Assembly (NCBI GenBank): GCA_014192545.1
Contig: BJHL01000007.1
Span: forward strand, 62,001-126,000
From: Phycisphaerae bacterium
GTDB lineage: Bacteria; Planctomycetota; Phycisphaerae; Phycisphaerales; UBA1924
DNA length: 64,000 bases
Reading direction: 5' to 3'
The notes beneath the pieces were generated by a model. It was not told the DNA's origin, made no database searches, and worked only from the letters and a program-made list of their open reading frames with translations. The position numbers and the translations under genes were made by a program. This document shows, piece after piece, positions 25,217 to 34,402 of this stretch; within the stretch, counting starts at the first letter, position 1; each line of letters starts with the position of its first letter.

Positions 25217-26413
25217 ATGCCCACTCCCCATCAGCGCGCTCAGCATCTCGCTTGGCTCAGCACCATCACCAGTTTGCCCACCGCCGCTGGACATGAGCAG
25301 CGCGTTGCGGAATTCATTACGGATTGGTGCGCGGAGCGAAGCGATCTTGATCTGACGCGGGACAGCGCGGGCAATCTGCACGTTGCTTTCAAGCCTTCGT
25401 CCACGCCGTTTCGCGAGGGACGGCCGATTTACTTCACGGCGCACATGGATCATCCGGCGTTCGTCGTCGAACGTGTGATCTCTCCTACGACGCTGCAACT
25501 TTCCTTTCGTGGCGGCGTGATGGACGACTATTTCAAGAACGCCACAGTCCTTGCTCATGATTCGACCAACGCGACTTTTACAGGCACGTTGACAGGCATG
25601 GTCGAAGCCGCGGGTCCCTTCAAGCACTATACCTGCGAGCTTGCTGCATCGAACAACACGCTGCGCGTGGGCGATGTGGTGACTTGGAACGTCGGCAGTG
25701 CCGAGATCATCGACAACAAAATGCACACGCTCGCGTGCGATGACCTTGCGGCCCTTGCGGCTGCGCTCAGCGCGTATGACGTGCTGCGCGACGCACGCGC
25801 TCAAGGCAAACAGATTCACGACACGCGGCTGCTCTTCACTCGCGCGGAAGAAATCGGCTTTATCGGTGCGATAGCGGCCGTCAAACTTGCGACCATGCCT
25901 ATGGACGCGCGCGTCATCGCGCTCGAGAACTCGCGAAGTTTCGCGGAAAGCCCGATCCACGGCGGGCCGATCGTGCGAGTGGGAGATCGCGTCAGCGTTT
26001 TCAGCCCGACGCTTACTGATGCCATCGCGAAACGTGCCGAAGAGATCGCTGGCGGGGCGAGCACGGTTACGGCCTCGCAAAAGCTCAAAGACCTGCCGCC
26101 TTGGAAGTGGCAGCGCAAACTCATGGCAGGCGGCGCGTGCGAGGCCAGTGTGTTCTACAACGCGGGGTACGAAGCGACGTGCGTGTGCCTGCCGCTGGGC
26201 AATTACCACAACATGGCCGACCTCGATAATGTGCAGGCGGGCACCAACACCAGGCCTGCGACAATCGCCCGCGAGTTCATCGGCGTCGATGATTACCACG
26301 GCTTGGTGGACCTGCTGATTGCGTGTGCTGAGAAGCTGCCGGAAGGAACGAGCAAAGTGACGGCGATGGTCGAGAAGCTGTGGAACGAGCGGAGTTTTGT
26401 GCTGACGACGTAG
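25217..26413 (+). CDS. M42/M20-like zinc aminopeptidase
   Basis: 398 residues, cytoplasmic (no signal). Motifs follow the co-catalytic di-zinc peptidase plan: AHMDH (His76, Asp78), CDDLAAL (Asp175 or Asp176, bridging ligand), RAEEIGF (Glu211 catalytic, Glu212 ligand), ALENS (Glu237 in the place of an Asp/Glu ligand) and LPLGNYHNM with a C-terminal His. The inserted beta domain between His76 and Asp175 (about 85-165) is as in M42 aminopeptidases. It likely trims N-terminal residues from peptides. The start at 25217 has only a weak AAGG site. It follows the tRNA gene with about 120 bases between. Confidence 0.8.
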   Translation: MPTPHQRAQHLAWLSTITSLPTAAGHEQRVAEFITDWCAERSDLDLTRDSAGNLHVAFKPSSTPFREGRPIYFTAHMDHPAFVVERVISPTTLQLSFRGGVMDDYFKNATVLAHDSTNATFTGTLTGMVEAAGPFKHYTCELAASNNTLRVGDVVTWNVGSAEIIDNKMHTLACDDLAALAAALSAYDVLRDARAQGKQIHDTRLLFTRAEEIGFIGAIAAVKLATMPMDARVIALENSRSFAESPIHGGPIVRVGDRVSVFSPTLTDAIAKRAEEIAGGASTVTASQKLKDLPPWKWQRKLMAGGACEASVFYNAGYEATCVCLPLGNYHNMADLDNVQAGTNTRPATIAREFIGVDDYHGLVDLLIACAEKLPEGTSKVTAMVEKLWNERSFVLTT

Positions 26414-26445
26414 AACTCTCCGGGCACTTTCATGAACGCTTCACA

Positions 26446-26513
26446 AATGAGCGATGATTACATTATCATTTGCGTAGTTCCAGAAAAGACCTGAGCATTT
26501 TTCTGGTTTTTGC
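26446..26513 (+). terminator. Palindrome and rho-independent terminator-like hairpin
   Basis: CAAATGA (26446-26452) pairs with TCATTTG (26468-26474). Further on CCAGAAAA (26482-26489) pairs with TTTTCTGG (26501-26508), followed by TTTTT. The second hairpin fits a terminator for the aminopeptidase gene; the first could be an operator. Confidence 0.5.
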
Positions 26514-26543
26514 TCGCCGCGCGTGTAAGTTGGTCGTACATCT

Positions 26544-27902
26544 ATGACGATGAGCATGAGTTTGTCGCGTATCTTCTCGGGCCTTGGCACGTTCGCTTGC
26601 ACCGGCGCGGTTGTCGCACAGCCACTTCCGCTCTCGCTCAATCTCACGACTGCGTACGCCGACACGAAGGCGGCGATGCTTGCGGGCGATGCTGACATAG
26701 TTTGCATAGGCGATAGTCTTACGTTCCGCCCCGGGGCATATTTCCCGTTTTTATCGCAACGCATGCGAGCAAAGTACGGCGACGGCGGTGAGGGTTTCCG
26801 TGCCATCTCTCCCTGGACAGGCAGCGCGTTTGATCCGGGATGGAACTTTGGTTTCATCAATACTGACAACTTTCCCTTTCGCGGATTTGACGGCCTGTGG
26901 GCTGGCGTGCTCGCAACTCAACCGACACTTTGCATCGCATCATCCTTTTCTGCTCGTGCTCGTCTGTACTACCTGACGCAGCCCGGCGGCGGAACGTTTA
27001 GTGTTGATCGGTTCAATTTCCCGACGACGTACATTGGGACCAACGCCACACAAAGTGGACTGGGTGTCGCGACGTTGGACTTCAGTGTGATTTCACAATC
27101 TGGCATGCGCATTCGGCCATATCCGGGCCAGCCAACTGATCTTGAGGAAGCTCCTGGCGAGCAGCAGCGTCCCGTTGAACAAGGACCGTTCATTTTGTAC
27201 GGCGTTAACTGGCAGTCATGCACTCCGGGTGTGCGGCTTCACAGGGCGGCGAATGGTGGCTGGGGTGTTGAAAATTTCATCCGGCGCGATCAAAGCTTCA
27301 CGCTCATGCTCCAAGACATCAATCCTGATCTCTTCATTATCATGTTGGGTCAGAATGATGGTCGATTGTCGCCTGAGCAATTCGCTTCGCGACTCAATGT
27401 GCTTGTCGACCGGTTGCAAGCCGACGTTCCCGCCGCCGAGTTCGTACTCGTCTCAACATATAACTCCGGCTCGCCGCCAGTTTTTGCTTTGGGTGATGCG
27501 GTCCATGAAGTTGCGAGACAGCGCGGTCTGGGCTTTATCAATCTTCGAGATGCGGGAGGCAGCTATCAGTCCTATGTCAATCGCGGCTATATCGATCCTG
27601 ACATGCTGCACTTTTCTGATGCTGGCGGTCGGTTCGTCTCGAACTTGATCTACGACTCGCTTGAAACTGGCGGCGCATCGCTTTCTGCACGCTGCAACGA
27701 CATTGATTTCAACAACAATAATGTTTTTCCCGAGGATAGAGACGTCATCGACTTTTTCGACATCATTGCCGGTACGGATTGCCCTACGGAAATCGGCAAC
27801 TTGCCAGGCTGCGACTCGATTGATTTCAATCGCAACGGCGTCTTTCCTGAAGATCAAGATGTCATTGATTTTTTCTCTGTACTTGCTGGTTCTGAATGCT
27901 GA
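26544..27902 (+). CDS. Exported SGNH/GDSL-type esterase with double tail repeat
   Basis: 452 residues with a signal segment near 10-25. GDSL block: CIGDSLTF (Ser58). Block III: LGQND (Asn271). Block V: DPDMLHFSD (Asp353, His356). These are the SGNH hydrolase catalytic residues, so an exported esterase or carbohydrate deacetylase is likely; a long insert (about 85-250) between blocks I and III is unusual. Two tail units (bases 27693-27899) close the protein; the first has the variant VFPEDRD with DIIAG. No clear ribosome site; an ATG at 26550 is an alternative start. Confidence 0.8.
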   Translation: MTMSMSLSRIFSGLGTFACTGAVVAQPLPLSLNLTTAYADTKAAMLAGDADIVCIGDSLTFRPGAYFPFLSQRMRAKYGDGGEGFRAISPWTGSAFDPGWNFGFINTDNFPFRGFDGLWAGVLATQPTLCIASSFSARARLYYLTQPGGGTFSVDRFNFPTTYIGTNATQSGLGVATLDFSVISQSGMRIRPYPGQPTDLEEAPGEQQRPVEQGPFILYGVNWQSCTPGVRLHRAANGGWGVENFIRRDQSFTLMLQDINPDLFIIMLGQNDGRLSPEQFASRLNVLVDRLQADVPAAEFVLVSTYNSGSPPVFALGDAVHEVARQRGLGFINLRDAGGSYQSYVNRGYIDPDMLHFSDAGGRFVSNLIYDSLETGGASLSARCNDIDFNNNNVFPEDRDVIDFFDIIAGTDCPTEIGNLPGCDSIDFNRNGVFPEDQDVIDFFSVLAGSEC

Positions 27903-27967
27903 TTGATGACCGAGCAGACTCAGTCTTCGCCTGTTTACATCTGAGTGATCGATACGCTGATGTGCAC

Positions 27968-29644
27968 TCACCGCCGCGACATCACGTTGACGCGTTCAGC
28001 TGCCCGCACGCTGCCCGCCACCAAGTTTCTATCTGTCGCATCAGCCGTGCCACTGCGATTGACGTCCTTGCTCGCGTTCGCGCCGGGTAATGCCTCCCAT
28101 GCGTACAAGTCGTCCGCGGTCACGCGTGCGTCGCCGCTGAGGTTTTCGTTGCTGCGCGTCATGCGGGCAAGCGGGTCACCGACCGGCATCTGCATCCAAC
28201 TCAGGGCGGGGATGCTCAGCCACGCCGCTTCGGCAAAGCTGACGTTGCCCAGCACAAACTGCTGGACCATGGGCAAGTTGTCGGGCACGCTATCTGCAAG
28301 CGGCTCCCACACGTTGCACAATGCAAAGGTGCCGCCAGAGGCGAGAAAGTCGGTTGCTTGCTGCTGTGGCGCAAAGCCAAGTTGGCCGAGCCCTCCGAAG
28401 TCGCGGCCGTTGAAACTCTCGATTGTGTTGAAGATTGCACCGGGAGCGAAGTTAAAGCTCGTCGCGTAGACCGTGCCGCTGCTGCCGCCAGCCGCAAGAC
28501 TCGGCACGCCGCTGTGATTGCTGCCATAGGTTGCTAAGTACAAAACCGGATTGCTAATCAGCACACCTTGCCCGGCTGCAAACGCCAGTTGGGGCCCAAC
28601 GAAAAAGTTCGCTGCGCCGGCGTTGTTGTCATACCGCACATTCGCGGGCGGCGAGGGAAACGCGAATGAAAACCGCCGGTCGTTGGTGAGTGCTGTCACG
28701 CTGTCTTCGTAGTCATCGCCGCCGAGCAGGGCGGGGAACGCCGCTGACCCTGCGGCGACGTTGTCGAAGTCGGCGCCATCTTCATCAAACAACAGTGCGG
28801 CGGTATTTGTGTTGATGAGGATGTTCTGTGAGCGGTCGATCATCGCTCGCACGTTGGCGACAGTGGTTCCGTCCAGGCGCGTGACCAAGTACATGTCGGC
28901 GGGGTTCAGCCGCGTTGCGGCACCTGCTGCGCCGCTGGTGCTCCATGTGGGGCCGGTGCCTGCCGGGCTCAGCGGCTTGTTCGCGGTGATGTTCACGTTA
29001 CTGAACGTGTTGATGCCGCGCGTCTGCCGCCAATATGGATTGACGATGAGACCATCCGCGCGCGAGTCGTTGCCATTACCGAGTTCGCCTTGCGTGAGGT
29101 CTTGCCACAGGAGCGCGAGTTCAGCTTCGACGCTCGCGCTGGTGCAGTCGTTTGCGGTGAGTTCCGGAATGAACTGATTCGCGCCAGTGCCTGGAAAATC
29201 TGCATTCTGCGGCACGTCGGTATCGAACAACCGGTGCGGCAGGCCTTTGGTTGTGACCAGCGCGCGAATGCGAAACGTCAGGTTGTTGCTCGACAAGTAT
29301 GTCCGCAGCGGGTCGCGAATCTTGGTGCGAAAATCTGACTCGCTCACATTGCCAGGCACGTTGAAGCCCGCGCCGATCGCCGCCAAGTTCACAACATTCA
29401 CGCCCGGCCTGACGCCCGCCAAGTTGCCCGCACCGCCTGGCACTTTGCGACTGCCGGCGTAATACTCGGCGACTGCCACCGAATCGGGCACGCGCGAATC
29501 GTAAATCACGAGCACCTGATCTTCGGCAAGCTGCGCGTTCGCGACGCCAGCCGACCACGCACACGCGCACGCCGCCACCGCACCCGCGAGGCGACGACCA
29601 TTTCCAACATTCCGCGTCTTGATGCTCATGCCTGTGGTGCTCAT
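27968..29644 (-). CDS. TIGR03790-like exported protein with a dockerin-type C-terminus
   Basis: 558 residues from the ATG at 29644 (29629 is an alternative). The signal peptide ends ANAQ. The body has VLVIYDSRVPDSVAVAEYYA, RIRALVTTKGLPHRL and LIVNPYW, which I recognise as the TIGR03790 type, a sparsely spread exported family of unknown role. The C-terminus is a classic dockerin-like pair: SGDARVTADDLYAWEAL and DVNRSGTADATDRNLV (D-x-N-x-x-G loops). It does not carry the IDFNNN tail of its neighbours, so two kinds of C-terminal module coexist in this genome. Orientation is opposite to the SGNH esterase; the two genes converge. Confidence 0.75.
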   Translation of the reverse strand: MSTTGMSIKTRNVGNGRRLAGAVAACACAWSAGVANAQLAEDQVLVIYDSRVPDSVAVAEYYAGSRKVPGGAGNLAGVRPGVNVVNLAAIGAGFNVPGNVSESDFRTKIRDPLRTYLSSNNLTFRIRALVTTKGLPHRLFDTDVPQNADFPGTGANQFIPELTANDCTSASVEAELALLWQDLTQGELGNGNDSRADGLIVNPYWRQTRGINTFSNVNITANKPLSPAGTGPTWSTSGAAGAATRLNPADMYLVTRLDGTTVANVRAMIDRSQNILINTNTAALLFDEDGADFDNVAAGSAAFPALLGGDDYEDSVTALTNDRRFSFAFPSPPANVRYDNNAGAANFFVGPQLAFAAGQGVLISNPVLYLATYGSNHSGVPSLAAGGSSGTVYATSFNFAPGAIFNTIESFNGRDFGGLGQLGFAPQQQATDFLASGGTFALCNVWEPLADSVPDNLPMVQQFVLGNVSFAEAAWLSIPALSWMQMPVGDPLARMTRSNENLSGDARVTADDLYAWEALPGANASKDVNRSGTADATDRNLVAGSVRAAERVNVMSRR

Positions 29645-29725
29645 GCGTCTACTTTCTCGAAACGGCCCGTTTGCGTCAACACAATTGTGCCGGATTGTCA
29701 CACCCTTGGAATGGCGACGCGACCC

Positions 29726-30067
29726 ATGGCACACAAGAAATCTCCCCCCCAAACCGAACCACAACGCAAGTCCGAAAAGCCGTCGGCCTTCGCGTGGCTC
29801 GCCGCTCAAACACCGACCCAGATCGATATCCGCCTGAAAGTCGTGCCGGGCAGCCGCAAAACTGAAATTGCGGGCACTTACGGCGACCGGCTCAAGATCA
29901 AAGTTTCGGCACCACCCGAAGATGGCAAGGCGAATGCCGCTGTTTGCGATTTGCTCGCACGAACGCTTGGCGTTTCGCCGCGCGATGTCGCGATTGTCGC
30001 TGGTGCGACCAGCCCGGAAAAGATTGTGCGAATCGTGGGCAACTGCGACCTCGGCAAACTTGCATGA
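29726..30067 (+). CDS. DUF167 (YggU-like) family protein
   Basis: 113 residues from the ATG at 29726 (29711 also possible). The DUF167 core is clear: IDIRLKVVPGSRKTEIAG, then DRLKIKVSAPPEDGKANAAV, LARTLGVSP and IVAGATSPEKIVRI. The usual length is 75-100, so there is a short N-terminal extension. The fold is known but the function is not. It is divergent from the TIGR03790-like gene. Confidence 0.85.
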   Translation: MAHKKSPPQTEPQRKSEKPSAFAWLAAQTPTQIDIRLKVVPGSRKTEIAGTYGDRLKIKVSAPPEDGKANAAVCDLLARTLGVSPRDVAIVAGATSPEKIVRIVGNCDLGKLA

Positions 30068-30115
30068 ACGTGTAGCGAGAATCTTCGCACGATGCGCCGC
30101 GCGATCTCAGAGGCA

Positions 30116-30544
30116 TCACGGCCGAGCCTTACCACCCACAACCACCAAGCCGACCATCTCGCGGCCCGCTGCGCCGTCAGTCTCGACTTGCACGAGCACC
30201 ACGTCCTCGGGCGTTTCGCGTGCGAAGAAGCCGCCGCCGCGGAATTGCTCGCCGAATTCGTCGTAGAACGTGTTCAGATCGAACGACACGGTTTCGCCCG
30301 GCTTCCAGCCGCTGAGCGGATGCCCGAACCGCTTGTTGACCCACAGCATGCTCTCGCCGAAGACTCGCGTGGTGGTGTTGGTTGCGCTGAGCGTGCGGCC
30401 TTCGCGGAAGACTTGGATGTCGACCGTTGCACCGCGCGGCGTGGATTGGGGGTAGACACGGACGTTGGCGGTGTCACGCTTGGACGCGGTGCAACCACCC
30501 ATCAACATCGCTACGACGACCACACTGACGCCAAGAATCTTCAT
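30116..30544 (-). CDS. Lipoprotein of unknown function
   Basis: 142 residues from the ATG at 30544. Lipobox LMGGC about residue 18 after a hydrophobic segment. The mature part (about 120 residues) is beta-rich with DTANVRVYPQSTPRGATVDI, ATNTTTRVFGESMLWVNKRF, and a C-terminal VVLVQVETDG segment. No family recognised; the strand pattern suggests a small beta-sandwich. Its start is 62 bases from the kinase gene on the other strand. Confidence 0.7.
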   Translation of the reverse strand: MKILGVSVVVVAMLMGGCTASKRDTANVRVYPQSTPRGATVDIQVFREGRTLSATNTTTRVFGESMLWVNKRFGHPLSGWKPGETVSFDLNTFYDEFGEQFRGGGFFARETPEDVVLVQVETDGAAGREMVGLVVVGGKARP

Positions 30545-30606
30545 GCCCGATGATACAAGCATTGCGAACCGCGCACTTGTGAAATATCAATCCCCTACCC
30601 TTTTTC

Positions 30607-32361
30607 GTGCTCGTCCTCTCCATCATCCAAGGTCCCGGCAAAGGCAAGACCTTCAATCTGCCCAACCACGAGCCGCAGCTCCTGGGTCGCAGTAGTGAAG
30701 CTCTGCCTATCGACGACACCGCCATCTCGCGCCGGCACGCGGAGCTCACGCCTGATGACGGCGTGTGGTACATTCGCGATCTTGAAAGCCAAAACGGCAC
30801 GTATGTCAATGGCACGCGCATCTACCAGCGGTTGCGGCTGCGGCCGGGCGATCAGATTCGCGTGGGTCAGAGCGTGCTGGTCTTCGGCGTGACTGAAACC
30901 AAAGCTGCTGAGAGCGTGCGTGTTGTTGGCAAGGATCGCTTGACGCCAACCGTTGAGCGCTCGCTGCCGAGTTATGCCCTGAGCGAAAAATCGCTGGCGC
31001 CGCGGAGCGATAAGAAACCGCCAGCGAAGCCTGCGGCCAACGCGCCGAATCCTAACGACGATTCTGTGATTCTCTCCGAGCCTGAACCTCGCGCCGCGGC
31101 GATGGATCACCTGCGCATTATCTATCGCCTCACGAGCATGCTGACTGAGCGCGTGATGGATCGCGCGCAGCTGCTCGAAGGTGTGATGGACCTGGTCTTC
31201 AGCGAGTTTCACCCCCAGCGCGGATGCATCATGCTGGTGGATGAAACTAACGATCAGCGATATTTGCCCGCTGCGGTGCGATATCGCGATGCGGTGCTTG
31301 CGCTGGAAGACCAGAAGATTCACGTTTCTCGCACGATTTTGCAGCACGTGATTACCAAGAGCGAAGGCATTCTCTCCAGCAATGCCATGACCGATCCGCG
31401 ATTTGCCAAAGGCGACAGCGTGCAGCGGCTGAGCATTCGCAGCGCGATTTGCTCGCCCATTCGATTTCGCGATGTGACGTATGGGGCGATCTATATTGAC
31501 AGCAGCGTTGCCAACTACACGTTTACCGCTGAACAACTCGCGCTGATGAACGCCGTCGGTCAGCACGCGGGGCTGGCGCTTGCCAACGCGCAGTTGTACC
31601 AGGAAAAACTGCAAGCCGAACGCCTTGCCGCGATTGGCGAAACTGTCGCGACGCTTTCGCACAGCATCAAGAACATTTTGCAGGGCCTGCGAGGCGGCGC
31701 GGATGTTGTTGAGATGGGCTTGACCAAGGACGATCTCAAACTTGCCAAGGGCGGCTGGCCCATTCTCAATCGCAATCTCTCGCGCATCGTCAGCCTCACG
31801 CTCAACATGCTTGCATTTTCGCGTCAACGCCGCATCGAGCCTGAGCTGGCGCAGCTCTCGTCGATCATCGACGACTGCGTTGAGATTCTCGAACCGCAAG
31901 TTCGCACCAAGCAAGTTGCGCTCGTCGTTGACATCGACAGCGAAGTGCCGCCCGTGCCCGTTGATCCGCCGCTGCTGCACCAGGCGCTGATGAACCTGCT
32001 GACCAACGCCATCGAGGCTGTGAAGCCTGAGGAGGGCATTGTCACGGTGCGTGTTGTTTATCGCCCGCAAGGCGCCAAGCGTGCAAACGGCACCACGGTC
32101 AGTCACGCGGAGGTTGATATCGCCATCATCGACAACGGCGCGGGCATTCCCGCAGCCAAACAACGCTGGATTTTCGAGCCTTTTCACACCACCAAAGGTG
32201 TCAAGGGCACGGGCCTTGGCCTTGCGGTCGCAAGGCGCGTCACGCAACAACACGGCGGCACACTCACGCTCACCAGCGATGAAAATCGCGGCGCGACTTT
32301 TCGCATGATCCTCCCCGCCGACGGCAGCAGCATCTTGGACCCCAGCGCGACGCACACATAA
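30607..32361 (+). CDS. FHA-GAF sensor histidine kinase
   Basis: 584 residues from a GTG start, no membrane segment. An FHA domain (about 1-100) shows LGRSS (26-30), SRRHAEL and NGTYVNG, the phosphothreonine-binding loop set. A GAF domain follows (about 170-335), then H-box TLSHSIKN (His352), N-box LMNLLTNAIEAV, G1 DNGAGIP and G2 GTGLGLAVAR of a histidine kinase ATPase domain. Such a cytoplasmic kinase would read phosphorylated partners through FHA, linking Ser/Thr kinase signalling to a His-Asp relay. No response regulator is adjacent. The kinase is usually followed by its regulator, so the partner is probably elsewhere. Confidence 0.9.
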   Translation: MLVLSIIQGPGKGKTFNLPNHEPQLLGRSSEALPIDDTAISRRHAELTPDDGVWYIRDLESQNGTYVNGTRIYQRLRLRPGDQIRVGQSVLVFGVTETKAAESVRVVGKDRLTPTVERSLPSYALSEKSLAPRSDKKPPAKPAANAPNPNDDSVILSEPEPRAAAMDHLRIIYRLTSMLTERVMDRAQLLEGVMDLVFSEFHPQRGCIMLVDETNDQRYLPAAVRYRDAVLALEDQKIHVSRTILQHVITKSEGILSSNAMTDPRFAKGDSVQRLSIRSAICSPIRFRDVTYGAIYIDSSVANYTFTAEQLALMNAVGQHAGLALANAQLYQEKLQAERLAAIGETVATLSHSIKNILQGLRGGADVVEMGLTKDDLKLAKGGWPILNRNLSRIVSLTLNMLAFSRQRRIEPELAQLSSIIDDCVEILEPQVRTKQVALVVDIDSEVPPVPVDPPLLHQALMNLLTNAIEAVKPEEGIVTVRVVYRPQGAKRANGTTVSHAEVDIAIIDNGAGIPAAKQRWIFEPFHTTKGVKGTGLGLAVARRVTQQHGGTLTLTSDENRGATFRMILPADGSSILDPSATHT

Positions 32362-32364
32362 CCC

Positions 32365-32393
32365 GGTAGGCCGCCCCTCCGGAGCGGCAGGCT
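32365..32393 (+). repeat. REP-like palindrome, family C
   Basis: GGTAGGCCGCCCCTCCGGAG, then CGGCAGGC, directly after the kinase stop. Same family as 11406-11432 and 51411-51435. Confidence 0.5.
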
Positions 32394-32417
32394 TCCTTCA
32401 GTGAACGAAAAACGCAC

Positions 32418-33173
32418 ATGCCCAACATCCTCATCATCGCCCCGCATCCAGACGACGCCGAAATCGGCATGGGTGGCACCATCGCGGCTCTTGCTGAGCA
32501 AGGCCACAACGTGCTCATCGCCGACATGACTGACGGCAGCCCCACGCCCTTTGGCGATCGCGCCTCGCGCCTCATCGAAGCTGCCGCCGCTCTGCGCGAA
32601 CTCGCGCCATCTGCACAAGCCCAAGAGCGTGGCGGCAAACTCGCGCGACTCATGCTCGACTTGCCCAATCGCACAGTCACGCACAGCATCGAATCTCGCC
32701 ACAAAGTTGCGGGCGTCATTCGCGCTCATCAAGCGAACATTCTGTTCATGCCGCATCCGCTTGATGCACACCCGGATCACATCGCCGTCACACGCATCGC
32801 CGAGGATGCGCGCTTTGATGCGAAGCTGACGAAAATCGAGATGCCTACGCCCCCCGGCTACGAGAAAATCGGCCCGCCGATCTATCCGCAGTGGGTCTTC
32901 TATTACTACTGCTCGCACCTGCGCGCGATTCCTGATCCGCACTTCCTCTTCGACACCACGGGCTTTAGCGACAAGAAAATCCGCAGCGTGCTTGCATATC
33001 AAACGCAGTTCGCGCCTCGCGCAGGCCTGGCCCCTGCAAACGCCGACTTGCCCGCCAACCTCGCCGCGCATGATCGATACATGGGCTCGCGCATTCGCAC
33101 GCAGACGGCGGAACCGTTTTGGACGAAGGAGCCGATGGGGATCAATGGGTTTGCGAGTTTGGCGGGGGTGTGA
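32418..33173 (+). CDS. PIG-L family deacetylase (BshB1-like)
   Basis: 251 residues, cytoplasmic. Zinc motif APHPDDAE (His10, Asp13) and HPDH (His118, His121) with an extended MNxx-type spacing fit PIG-L/LmbE N-deacetylases, closest in pattern to BshB1, which deacetylates GlcNAc-malate in bacillithiol synthesis. Other PIG-L enzymes act on different GlcNAc conjugates, and no bshA or bshC is seen nearby, so the exact role is open. It overlaps the next gene by a gap of two bases only, suggesting co-transcription. Confidence 0.85.
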   Translation: MPNILIIAPHPDDAEIGMGGTIAALAEQGHNVLIADMTDGSPTPFGDRASRLIEAAAALRELAPSAQAQERGGKLARLMLDLPNRTVTHSIESRHKVAGVIRAHQANILFMPHPLDAHPDHIAVTRIAEDARFDAKLTKIEMPTPPGYEKIGPPIYPQWVFYYYCSHLRAIPDPHFLFDTTGFSDKKIRSVLAYQTQFAPRAGLAPANADLPANLAAHDRYMGSRIRTQTAEPFWTKEPMGINGFASLAGV

Positions 33174-33175
33174 GC

Positions 33176-33670
33176 ATGTTTTGCAAAGCGTGCGATTACA
33201 ACCTGTCGAGTACGTCATCACATCGCTGCCCTGAGTGCGGCGAAGCGTTTGATCCCGCCGATCCGCAACTTGCGAGGCCCGGATATCGCCAGCGCATGCG
33301 AACCCGCCGAGGTGTGTGCGTCTTGGGTTGGCTTGTGGTCGCCTGGGCGTGGTTGTTCGCCCTTACACCGTTTATCGCTTGGTTGCCCCAAGAACTGAGT
33401 GAACCCAACGGAGCAGGACCTTGGAGTCACCCTGGTTTTCCCGGCGGCTTGCTTCTGTGGCCCTGGTGGTTGGGAGCACGTACGTTCTGTCCTTTATGGC
33501 TGCCGATTCTCGCTCTTGGCATCGGCGCGTGGATCATGCACATCGACAAATCGCGAAGATCGAAACGGCTCTTGCTCACGTGGTTCGTTCTCTCGTTGAT
33601 GGCTACTGCATCCATCGGACTTTACTTCATACCCTCGGGCCGGGTTATCTTGGAGTGGTGGATCGACTAA
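33176..33670 (+). CDS. Zinc-ribbon membrane protein
   Basis: 164 residues from the ATG at 33176, after GGGGGTG. An N-terminal zinc ribbon (Cys3, Cys6, Cys18, Cys21: CKACDY and CPECGEAFD) is followed by about three membrane helices (near 42-62, 85-110 and 135-150). Such C-x2-C-x11-C-x2-C plus helix proteins are typical of planctomycetes and of unknown function. It is 2 bases after the deacetylase stop, so probably translated from the same message. Convergent with the next gene. Confidence 0.75.
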   Translation: MFCKACDYNLSSTSSHRCPECGEAFDPADPQLARPGYRQRMRTRRGVCVLGWLVVAWAWLFALTPFIAWLPQELSEPNGAGPWSHPGFPGGLLLWPWWLGARTFCPLWLPILALGIGAWIMHIDKSRRSKRLLLTWFVLSLMATASIGLYFIPSGRVILEWWID

Positions 33671-33679
33671 GCGTTGCTC

Positions 33680-34243
33680 TCATATCAACCCCTTCGCCTC
33701 CCACACCGCTAACAACTCGCGCTTCTCATACGCCGCTCCGCACTCGGGGCATGTGCCGCTCACGACGAGTCCGCCCAGTGAGTAGCCGCACGCGCACGCC
33801 AACGCGAGAGTCTCGAGTTGCTCATCGCTCATCGCATTCGCCGCTGAGGGATAGCAAAGCTCCATGGCCTCTGGCCCGAATTGCTCCACCACCAGTGCAG
33901 CCACGTCCGAGTCGGTTCCGCATTCCGGGCAACGCACTTCGCCCGATCGCAATGGCAGCCGGTAGCCGCAACTGCACGCTGGCATGTACCGCTCGGGCAA
34001 CTTCGCCAAGTCCGGCTCGGCCTGCGCCTCCCAGCCATCAGCCAGTTCGATGCCTGACGCATCCATCTCGTGCAGTGAATCACGCGCCTGCCTTGCGACG
34101 TTTTCGTCAGCGACGAAGACCGTGTACGTGACCGACAACCCACTGCTGGGAACGGCCGATGCAGCCGGAATGCCGCAGCTTCGCAGGTACGCCGCCACCG
34201 TGACCGCTTCGAGCAAAGACCCGCACTGCCTCACTGTGACCAT
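33680..34243 (-). CDS. Protein with DUF2007-like domain and zinc ribbons
   Basis: 187 residues, cytoplasmic. The N-terminal 65 residues (VRQCGSLLEAVTVAAYLRSC, VTYTVFVADENVARQARDSL) resemble the DUF2007 signal-transduction-like fold. Two Cys-pair zinc ribbons follow: CSCGY with CPECG, and CACGY with CPECGAAYE. Role unknown; perhaps a regulatory or RNA-binding protein. It is convergent with the zinc-ribbon membrane gene (9 bases between ends) and divergent from the metalloprotease gene. Confidence 0.65.
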   Translation of the reverse strand: MVTVRQCGSLLEAVTVAAYLRSCGIPAASAVPSSGLSVTYTVFVADENVARQARDSLHEMDASGIELADGWEAQAEPDLAKLPERYMPACSCGYRLPLRSGEVRCPECGTDSDVAALVVEQFGPEAMELCYPSAANAMSDEQLETLALACACGYSLGGLVVSGTCPECGAAYEKRELLAVWEAKGLI

Positions 34244-34402
34244 GCTTCAAGATACCACAACTACCACGGCGACGTCCGAACACCGCGCGAACTTCGCAAT
34301 ATCTCTCGTGAAATTCGCTCCAATAACTCACAATTCCTCTTTCAATTCTTCCCGCTTTGCGGTACGGTACGCATTCGTGGTTTGTGCCTCGCGGAGTATC
34401 CC

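Noticed and set aside
27968..29644. Classifying this protein among the IDFNNN tail set
   Set aside because: Its C-terminus has dockerin-like loops but lacks the flanking Cys and the VFPED motif.
30595..32355. 586-codon minus-strand frame opposite the kinase
   Set aside because: It is the antisense of an FHA-GAF histidine kinase with complete motifs; its composition is a codon-bias mirror.
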